From positions 6,759,001 through 6,823,000 of the forward strand of contig NZ_CP109017.1 in assembly GCF_036226765.1 (NCBI RefSeq): DNA of 64,000 nt, in the 5' to 3' direction. The notes under the pieces are model-generated. The model was given only the letters and a program-made list of their open reading frames with translations. It did not search any database and was not told the origin of the DNA. Shown one piece after another: positions 58,810 to 64,000 of the stretch (positions are counted from its first letter, which is position 1; each line of letters begins with the position of its first letter). A program made the position numbers and the translations under genes. Source of the stretch: Streptomyces sp. NBC_00670. GTDB taxonomy: Bacteria > Actinomycetota > Actinomycetes > Streptomycetales > Streptomycetaceae.

Positions 58810-59193
58810 TCACGGGCAGTCGGACGCCGCTTCCGGTAGACGCCCGAGGACGGCCTCCACGCTGGGCCGCGGGGGCATGACCGCGGCGACGCCGGTGATC
58901 CGCAGCACCCGCAGCGTCAACGGATGCGTGCACACCAGATGGACTTCTCCGCCGCGCTCCCGCACCCGCAGCCGGACCCGGGTGAGCAGCCGCAGCCCCG
59001 AGCAGTCGAAGAAGTCCACCGGGCGCAGGTCGATCACGACGTGCGGGCCCGGCCGTTCCGTCACGGCGTCCAGGAGCGGCGTGAGTTCGACCGCCGCCGC
59101 GATGTCGATGTCACCGCGGAACTCGAGCACCGTAAGCGCGCGTTCACGGCGGACACGCAGATGCCGGCTGAGCGGCGCGGGGTCCTGCTGCAC
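58810..59193 (-). CDS. STAS domain anti-sigma factor antagonist
   Basis: A 127-residue STAS protein. Core: LTVLEFRGDIDIAAAVELTPLLD, then VIDLRPVDFFDCSGLRLLTRV where Ser in DCSGL is the usual phosphorylation site. Phosphorylation by an anti-sigma kinase would block binding. I chose GTG 59193 because AAGGAG lies 8 nt upstream and the fold starts soon after; ATGs at 59286 and 59262 would add non-conserved residues. No kinase or sigma gene is adjacent. Confidence 0.86.
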   Translation of the reverse strand: MQQDPAPLSRHLRVRRERALTVLEFRGDIDIAAAVELTPLLDAVTERPGPHVVIDLRPVDFFDCSGLRLLTRVRLRVRERGGEVHLVCTHPLTLRVLRITGVAAVMPPRPSVEAVLGRLPEAASDCP

Positions 59194-59411
59194 GACGGGT
59201 TCTCCTTCTGCCGGCTCCTGCCCCGCCCAGCAAGTTACCCCCGATCGAGTGAATTCCAGCATGTTCGATTGACATATGTCAGCCATTTAACAAGGGAGTT
59301 GGCGTCCACCGGACGGGGTAGCCGCACGGAGAGGCAGGGCGGACGGCGGCAGCGGGCCCCGTGGCAGGGCGGCCGGCAGGGAGCCCACGCCCGATCCCGT
59401 ACGGAGGAGAC

Positions 59412-59804
59412 ATGGGACTGGTAGTGGCAGGCGTCGTCGTCCTCGACTGCGCCGAACCCGAGAAACTCGCCGCGTTCTACAAGGAGTTCCTGGACGCCGA
59501 GGAGAGCGACGCGACCGCGAACCGGGTGGAGGTGCGCAGCTCCGACGGACTGCGGCTGGCCTTCCGCCGGGACGCCAATGCGACCCCGCCGAGCTGGCCG
59601 CGCCCGGAGAATTCCCTCCAGGTCCACCTCGACTTCCTCGTCGACGACCTGGACGAGGCCGAGCGCAGGGTCGTCGCCCTCGGCGGACGCCCGCTGGAGA
59701 CCAGGGACGCGCCGGGCCCGTACGAGGAGCGCGGCTACTCCGACCCGGCCGGCCACTCCTTCACCCTGCGCCGCACGCCCGACCCCGCGCCGAAGCAGGG
59801 CTGA
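59412..59804 (+). CDS. VOC family (glyoxalase-like) protein
   Basis: A 130-residue protein with the paired beta-alpha-beta-beta-beta modules of the vicinal oxygen chelate fold: GVVVLDCAEPEKLAAFYKEFLDA in the first half, LQVHLDFLVDDLDEAERRVVALGGRPLE and YSDPAGHSFTLRRTPD in the second. The glyoxalase-like domain with HLDF and GHSFTL suits the actinobacterial VOC subgroup. ATG 59412 has GGAGGAGA. Substrate unknown. Confidence 0.9.
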   Translation: MGLVVAGVVVLDCAEPEKLAAFYKEFLDAEESDATANRVEVRSSDGLRLAFRRDANATPPSWPRPENSLQVHLDFLVDDLDEAERRVVALGGRPLETRDAPGPYEERGYSDPAGHSFTLRRTPDPAPKQG

Positions 59805-59824
59805 GAGGCCCGGTCGCACCGACT

Positions 59825-59864
59825 ACGGCGGGGGCCGGTTCCGCTGGGAACCGGCCCCCGCCGT
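59825..59864. terminator. perfect 18-bp-stem bidirectional terminator
   Basis: ACGGCGGGGGCCGGTTCC, loop GCTG, then its exact complement. It lies between the convergent VOC and DUF4235 genes and has no T-run. Confidence 0.8.
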
Positions 59865-59875
59865 GCGTATGTACG

Positions 59876-60178
59876 TCAGTCCCGGCCGCTCTTCTCCGCC
59901 GTCGGCCACACGCCCGTGGAGCGCTCGATCGCCTTCGCGCCGGCCCGGTCCGCCGCGCTGCGCACCACCGCGAAGATGGCGCCCTGGACCGCCGCGGCGA
60001 GCAGCACCTCGCCCCAGCCGCGGTCCCGGTCCAGCGCGTCGGGCGCGTCGTCCTCGTGCCGGATCGCCTTCCAGGTCGCCTGGAACGCCTTCCCGGCCAG
60101 CGCACCGCTCACCCAGCCGAGCGCGAAGCCGACGGGCTTGTAGGCGAGCGACAACTGCTGCTTCTTCTTTTTCGCCAT
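59876..60178 (-). CDS. DUF4235 membrane protein
   Basis: A 100-residue small membrane protein with a Lys-rich start (MAKKKKQQLSLAYKPVG), a first helix GFALGWVSGALAGKAFQATW and a second GEVLLAAAVQGAIFAVVRSAADRAG, separated by an acidic loop. This is the DUF4235 pattern. The ATG has AAGGAGAGG upstream. Function unknown in the family. A C-terminal RSTGVWP motif is typical. Confidence 0.88.
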   Translation of the reverse strand: MAKKKKQQLSLAYKPVGFALGWVSGALAGKAFQATWKAIRHEDDAPDALDRDRGWGEVLLAAAVQGAIFAVVRSAADRAGAKAIERSTGVWPTAEKSGRD

Positions 60179-60211
60179 GTACCTCTCCTTGATCGAAGAA
60201 CCGGGCGGGGG

Positions 60212-61225
60212 TCAGGCCGGGACCGCCGGTACCTCCTCGCCGTCCCGCACCGGTCCCGGCGGCGTGCCGTCACCGAACGGCCGGCCGCCCAGCCGCTCAC
60301 GGCCGTGCGGCGTGAGCCAGCCCGCCAGATCGGGCCCGAGCGGCACGATGCCGGTCGGGTTGATGCCGGTGTGCACCTGGTAGTAGTGCCGTTTGATGTG
60401 GTCGAAGTCGACCGTGTCGCCGAACCCCGGCGTCTGGAACAGGTCCCGCGCGTACGCCCACAGCACCGGGTTCTCGGCCAGCTTCCAGCGGTTGCACTTG
60501 AAGTGGCCGTGGTAGACGGGATCGAAGCGGACCAGGGTGGTGAACAGCCGGATGTCCGCCTCGGTGATGGTCTCCCCGACGAGGTACCGCTGCCCCGCAA
60601 GCCGGTGGGCAAGCCACTCCAGACGCCGGAACACCCCGTCGCACGCCTCCGCGTACTCCTCCTGAGTGGTGGCGAAGCCGGACCGGTAGACCCCGTTGTT
60701 GACGTCCCGGTAGACGCCCTCCATCACCTCGTCGATCTCCTCGCGCAGGGCCTCCGGATAGAGGTCCGGCGCCCCGGGGCGGTGCAGGGCCGTCCACTCG
60801 GTGGCGAGGTCGAGGGTGAGCTGCTGGTAGTCGTTGGTGACCAGTTTGCCGCTGGGTACGTCCACCACCGCCGGGACGCTGACGCCGCCCGGATGGCCGG
60901 GCTCGCGGGCCTCGTACGCCTCGCCGAGGTAGCGGATGCCGAGCACGGGGTCGCGGCCGTCGGGGTCCAGGGTGAACCGCCAGCTGCGGTCGTCCTGGAC
61001 CGGGTCGGCGACCGCCAGCGACAGGGCGTCCTCCAGGCCCAGCAGCCGGCGCGAGACCAGGGCGCGGCTCGCCCACGGGCAGGCACGGCTGACCACCAGA
61101 CGGTAGCGGCCCGCCTCCACCGGCCAGCCGTCCCGGCCGTCGGCCGTGATCCGGTCGGTGAAGTGACTGCGGGACCGCTTGAACGGCTTGTGCCCGTACG
61201 CGCGGTTGCCCTCGCCCTCGGCCAT
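60212..61225 (-). CDS. glutathionyl-hydroquinone reductase-like (Xi-class GST)
   Basis: A 337-residue thioredoxin-fold/GST protein of the ECM4/YqjG group. The catalytic Cys is residue 49 in SRACPWASR. Other hallmarks are SVPAVVD, VTNDYQQLTLD, and the extended C-terminal all-alpha domain (LVGETITEADIRLFTTLVRFDPVYHGHFKCN, YYQVHTGINPTGIVPLGP). The E. coli enzyme removes glutathione from glutathionyl hydroquinones. Streptomyces uses mycothiol rather than glutathione, so a mycothiol-linked substrate is likely (inference). The ATG is preceded by AGGAGGGAG. Divergent from the CDF gene. Confidence 0.9.
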   Translation of the reverse strand: MAEGEGNRAYGHKPFKRSRSHFTDRITADGRDGWPVEAGRYRLVVSRACPWASRALVSRRLLGLEDALSLAVADPVQDDRSWRFTLDPDGRDPVLGIRYLGEAYEAREPGHPGGVSVPAVVDVPSGKLVTNDYQQLTLDLATEWTALHRPGAPDLYPEALREEIDEVMEGVYRDVNNGVYRSGFATTQEEYAEACDGVFRRLEWLAHRLAGQRYLVGETITEADIRLFTTLVRFDPVYHGHFKCNRWKLAENPVLWAYARDLFQTPGFGDTVDFDHIKRHYYQVHTGINPTGIVPLGPDLAGWLTPHGRERLGGRPFGDGTPPGPVRDGEEVPAVPA

Positions 61226-61348
61226 GTCCTGCTCCCTCCTGCGAGCCCCTGCTCGCGGTGGTGTCCGGATACGAGTGCCCTGGTCGACGTGGTCCGATTC
61301 CCGTCCGGTGCCCGGTGTGAGACGCCCGTGCAGGGGCAGTCGGCCACA

Positions 61349-62335
61349 GTGACAGGGACATCATCGGACCGTAGGACACGGATCACCGTCTGGGTGGCAC
61401 TCGCCGCCAATCTGCTGATCGCGGCGGCCAAGGCCGTCGGCGGACTGCTGGCCCATTCGCCGGCCCTGATGTCGGAGGCCGCGCACTCCGTGGCCGACAC
61501 CCTGAACGAAGTCTTCCTGCTGGCCGCGCTGCGCCGCAGCCGCCGCCCCGCCGACCGCCGGCACCCCTTCGGCTACGGCAAGGAGCGGTTCTTCTGGTCG
61601 CTGCTCGCCGCGGTCGGCATCTTCGTCATGGGCGGCTGCTTCTCCTTCTTCCAGGGCTACGAGGCGCTCAGGAGCGGGGCGGACGAGACCCAGCGCGGTT
61701 ACGTCATCGGCCTGATCGTCCTGGCGCTCGCCTTCGTGTTCGAGGGCAGCTCGCTGCTGCGGGCGGTGCACCAGGTGCGCAAGGAGGGCGGCTTCAGCAG
61801 GGAGAAACTCAAGGACCCGGCGCTGCGCACGGTCGTCGCCGAGGACGGTACGGCCGTCCTGGGCGTCAGCCTCGCGATGATCGGCATGGGGCTGCACATG
61901 ATCACCGGTCAGGTGGCCTACGAGGCGTCGGCCTCCCTCGCCATCGGCGCCCTGCTGGTGTTCGTCGCCTACCGGCTCGGCCGCGAGGCCCGCGACCAGC
62001 TCATCGGACAGGCCGCCGACCCCGAGCAGAGCGACAGGATCCGCGAACTGCTCGCCGGACAGCCGGAGATCGACAGCGTCGAGTCGCTGCTGACCATGCA
62101 GCTGGGCCCCGACTCCACGCTGGTCGCGGCCCGCATCGACCTCGTGCCCGGGATGGACAGCGAGGAGGTCGAGGAGGTGGCGGTCCGCATCAAGCGGGAG
62201 ATCGCTGAGGCGGCCCCGGAGGCGGCCGGCCGGATCTACCTCGACGTGACGGACGCGGCCACGCTCGCCGCCGAACGCCGCCGGCGCCGGACAGCCGAAA
62301 GCCCCGCCGCGACGGGGGAGCGCGGCGGGGCCTGA
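61349..62335 (+). CDS. cation diffusion facilitator (CDF) metal exporter
   Basis: A 328-residue CDF transporter. Six helices begin at VALAANLLIAAAKAVGGLL. The transport-site pattern HxxxD is H46/D50 (HSVADTLNE); FGYGKERFFWSL follows, and FVFEGSSLLRAVHQVR occurs midway. The cytoplasmic C-terminal domain is ferredoxin-like (PEIDSVESLLTMQLGPDSTLVAARIDLVPGM). Zinc, cobalt, iron or manganese are possible. Start GTG 61349 is chosen by alignment; its ribosome binding site is weak. A hairpin overlaps the stop codon. Confidence 0.9.
   Translation: MTGTSSDRRTRITVWVALAANLLIAAAKAVGGLLAHSPALMSEAAHSVADTLNEVFLLAALRRSRRPADRRHPFGYGKERFFWSLLAAVGIFVMGGCFSFFQGYEALRSGADETQRGYVIGLIVLALAFVFEGSSLLRAVHQVRKEGGFSREKLKDPALRTVVAEDGTAVLGVSLAMIGMGLHMITGQVAYEASASLAIGALLVFVAYRLGREARDQLIGQAADPEQSDRIRELLAGQPEIDSVESLLTMQLGPDSTLVAARIDLVPGMDSEEVEEVAVRIKREIAEAAPEAAGRIYLDVTDAATLAAERRRRRTAESPAATGERGGA
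62301..62331 (+). terminator. hairpin overlapping the CDF stop codon
   Basis: GCCCCGCCGCG-N9-CGCGGCGGGGC, an 11-bp perfect stem in the last codons of the CDF gene (stop 62333-62335). The 75-bp gap to the opposing gene has no other terminator. Confidence 0.5.
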
Positions 62336-62409
62336 CCTACGCGTGCCCGGGCCAGCCGGGGTCATGCGCGGCCGGGCGGAAAAATCTCGCCGGCCGCCCG
62401 ATTCCGAGG

Positions 62410-62865
62410 TCAGCGAGGACCGCCCCCATGGCGGGCGTAGTGCTCGATCAGCGCGGTCCGGGTGGTCTCCAGCCGGTGGGCGAGGACGGCCCCGACCGTG
62501 CGGGTCAGGGCGAGCTCCAGGGAGGGGTCCCGCTCCCCGAGACCGGCCACCGTCGAGGCGTCGAACTCGTACGCCCGTACGGGACTGAACGCCTCGGCGC
62601 CGAAGTCCCAGGTGTGCGGAGGGAACAGCCAGGACCAGCCCAGCAGGTCACCGGGGCCCAGCGTGGCCACGGAGATGCGCCGCCCGGCGAGCACGTGCTG
62701 GAAGAGGGAGACCGTGCCGGAGCGCACCACCCAGAACCGGTCGGCGACGCCGCCGGCCTCGAAGATCCTGGTGTCCTCGGCGAACGCGACCTCCCGCGCC
62801 ACGGACAGCAACCGCGCCCGGTGCTCCGGCGCAAGGGCATGCAACACCCGAAGCGGAGCGGACAT
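62410..62865 (-). CDS. stand-alone cyclic nucleotide-binding domain protein
   Basis: A 151-residue Crp-like cNMP-binding domain: REVAFAEDTRIFEAGGVADRFWVVRSGTVSLFQ, SVATLGPGDLLGWSWLF, then the dimerisation helix. No helix-turn-helix follows, so it is a sensor without its own DNA-binding part. The Arg/Ser of the cAMP-binding loop are not obvious (GWSWLFPPHTWDFG in place of GExAL), so the ligand may differ. ATG 62865 follows GGAGGTCGTG. Confidence 0.87.
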   Translation of the reverse strand: MSAPLRVLHALAPEHRARLLSVAREVAFAEDTRIFEAGGVADRFWVVRSGTVSLFQHVLAGRRISVATLGPGDLLGWSWLFPPHTWDFGAEAFSPVRAYEFDASTVAGLGERDPSLELALTRTVGAVLAHRLETTRTALIEHYARHGGGPR

Positions 62866-62910
62866 CACGACCTCCGTCACGCAGACAGCCCCGTCCCCTC
62901 CCATTGGACA

Positions 62911-62934
62911 CCCGCGCCCCGAAAGGGGCGCGGG
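62911..62934. repeat. short copy of the dispersed palindrome
   Basis: CCCGCGCCCC-GAAA-GGGGCGCGGG (10-bp stem, 4-nt loop) followed by GAACCGCGCGAGCAAGCACAG, like the tail of the other copies. It lies in the 165-bp gap between two leftward genes. Confidence 0.75.
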
Positions 62935-63030
62935 GAACCGCGCGAGCAAGCACAGTCCACCCGCACCCGCCGGACAAGGAGCAGCTCCGAGCTCTCAGGC
63001 GCCGAACCAAACCCCCCGGGGCGGAGCCCT

Positions 63031-63840
63031 TCACCCCCTCTTGAGGGCAACCCCCCCGAAAACGTCCGTCGGCTCCGCCGACACCCCCGGCTCCGGCCGC
63101 CACAGGGGGCACGACACAATCCCCGGCTCCAGCAGCTCCAGCCCCTCGTAGAACGCCGAAACCTGCGCAGGACTGCGCAGGACGTACGGCACGGCCCCCG
63201 TGTCGTCGTACCCCTGCTGCGCCTCCCGCAGCGCCGCATCCGTGTCCGTGCTGTCGTAGTGCACGAAGTAGCTGCCCGGGCAGAGCGCCGCCTGGAGCCG
63301 CCGCACGATCGACTTGGCCTCTTCGTAGTCCTGGATGTGCCCCAGGATGCCCATGAGCATCAGCGCGACCGGCTTGTCGAAGTCCAGTATCTTGCCCGCC
63401 TGCTCGAGGATCGCCTCCGGGTCGCGCAGGTTCGCGTCGATGTAGTCGGTGACGCCCTCGGGCGTGCTGGTGAGCAGGGCCTGCGCGTGCCGCAGTACGA
63501 GGGGGTCGTTGTCGACGTAGACGATCCGCGACTGAGGCGCTATGCGCTGCGCCACCTGGTGCGTGTTGTCGTACGTCGGCAGGCCGGTGCCGATGTCGAG
63601 GAACTGGCGGATGCCGAGCTCACCGGCGACGAAGGTCACCGTGCGGATCAGGTACTGCCGGGAGGCGCGGGCCATCGTCTCGATGTTGGGCGCGGTCTCC
63701 CGGTAGGCGTCGCCGGCGATCCGGTCGACCTCGTAGTTGTCCTTGCCGCCCATCCAGTAGTTCCAGATGCGGGCCGAGTGCGGCACCGTGGTATCGATCT
63801 TGGACCACGCCTCCGCGTCGGGGGTCCGGCCGTCCGTCAT
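63031..63840 (-). CDS. SAM-dependent methyltransferase, SAV2177/DUF574 family
   Basis: A 269-residue protein of a family very abundant in streptomycetes. N-terminal KIDTTVPHSARIWNYWMGGKDNY is the family signature. The SAM-binding motif is FLDIGTGLPTYDNTHQVAQ, followed by VDNDPLVLRHAQALL and DANLRDPEAIL. ATG 63840 follows AGGAGA. Members are often found with DUF397/XRE regulators; none is adjacent here. Substrate unknown. Confidence 0.92.
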   Translation of the reverse strand: MTDGRTPDAEAWSKIDTTVPHSARIWNYWMGGKDNYEVDRIAGDAYRETAPNIETMARASRQYLIRTVTFVAGELGIRQFLDIGTGLPTYDNTHQVAQRIAPQSRIVYVDNDPLVLRHAQALLTSTPEGVTDYIDANLRDPEAILEQAGKILDFDKPVALMLMGILGHIQDYEEAKSIVRRLQAALCPGSYFVHYDSTDTDAALREAQQGYDDTGAVPYVLRSPAQVSAFYEGLELLEPGIVSCPLWRPEPGVSAEPTDVFGGVALKRG

Positions 63841-63981
63841 GGGGGGTCTCCTGCCGTGCGTCACGGGGTGTGCGCACCAACCTACCGCCAACTGCACTGC
63901 CGTACAGTCGTGTTGACCATGTGGGGGGGCGGGGCCCGGAGAGCTTCCCGGCGCCCCGCCGCCACGCGTCGCGGACGGTCC

Positions 63982-64000
63982 TCAGACGACCAGGAAGTCG
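63982..64000 (-). CDS. 3' end of an unidentified leftward gene (partial)
   Basis: The minus strand at the window edge reads D-F-L-V-V-stop in the frame ending TGA at 63982. Only five codons are present, so this is tentative and no family can be named. Confidence 0.3.

Noticed and set aside
1..64000. CRISPR arrays, tRNA/rRNA genes, insertion sequences, integrase or prophage genes
   Set aside because: None seen. The only regular repeats are the palindromic intergenic elements and one four-unit 12-bp repeat.

Overview
The window looks like a Streptomyces chromosome segment. Base composition is very high in G+C, third codon positions are almost always G or C, and GTG and TTG starts are common. 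Neighbouring genes are packed with 1-8 bp overlaps. The content is typical of streptomycetes: a SAV2177-type methyltransferase, DUF4235 and DUF4230 proteins, many TetR/LacI/ROK/LysR regulators, lipoprotein sugar-binding proteins, a CYP102-like P450 and an ECF41 sigma factor. I see no rRNA, tRNA, CRISPR array, transposase or phage gene.

Layout. 1-4.9 kb: a partial gene, the uracil-DNA crosslinking protein UdgX, a small acidic protein, an Orn/Lys/Arg decarboxylase, and a divergent atypical SDR/LysR pair with a LysR-type box. 4.9-19.4 kb: a complete L-rhamnose locus. Leftward run rhaI (isomerase), a fused rhamnulose-1-phosphate aldolase/lactaldehyde dehydrogenase and rhaB (kinase), followed by lutABC (L-lactate oxidation). 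Rightward run the RhaT/P/Q/S ABC importer, the mutarotase rhaM and a LacI regulator. The divergent rhaI/rhaT promoters carry matching palindromes just downstream of each predicted start. 19.4-30 kb: an iron-box-controlled DUF2470 gene, two TetR genes, a TetX-like monooxygenase, a CYP102-like P450, a Cys-rich pentapeptide protein, an S33 peptidase, an unrecognised protein, a FUSC membrane protein and a FusB-like zinc-finger (FBP) protein.

30-39 kb: a beta-glucoside-type ABC importer with a GH1 beta-glucosidase, divergent from a ROK regulator, then secreted M1 and M28 peptidases. 39-45 kb: a formate dehydrogenase operon (Cys-type catalytic subunit, four-cluster ferredoxin subunit, NrfD-like membrane subunit). 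45-54 kb: an SDR gene with its ECF41 sigma factor, more SDRs, a HAD phosphatase, an HhH-PHP protein, topoisomerase IB and a VanZ-like protein. 54-58 kb: a tightly overlapped Mrp/Mbh-type cation/proton antiporter operon lacking a full MrpA. 58-64 kb: DUF4230, STAS, VOC and DUF4235 proteins, a glutathionyl-hydroquinone-reductase-like protein, a CDF metal exporter, a lone cNMP-binding protein and a methyltransferase.

Working together: rhamnose enters through RhaSTPQ, is anomerised by RhaM, and is isomerised, phosphorylated and cleaved. The fused aldolase/dehydrogenase is expected to give DHAP plus L-lactate, and the adjacent LutABC can take lactate to pyruvate. Nested palindromic intergenic elements recur at about 19.4, 49.6 and 53.8 kb, with shorter relatives elsewhere. 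Several genes without a Shine-Dalgarno sequence have a TANNNT box 4-8 nt before ATG, which suggests leaderless transcripts.
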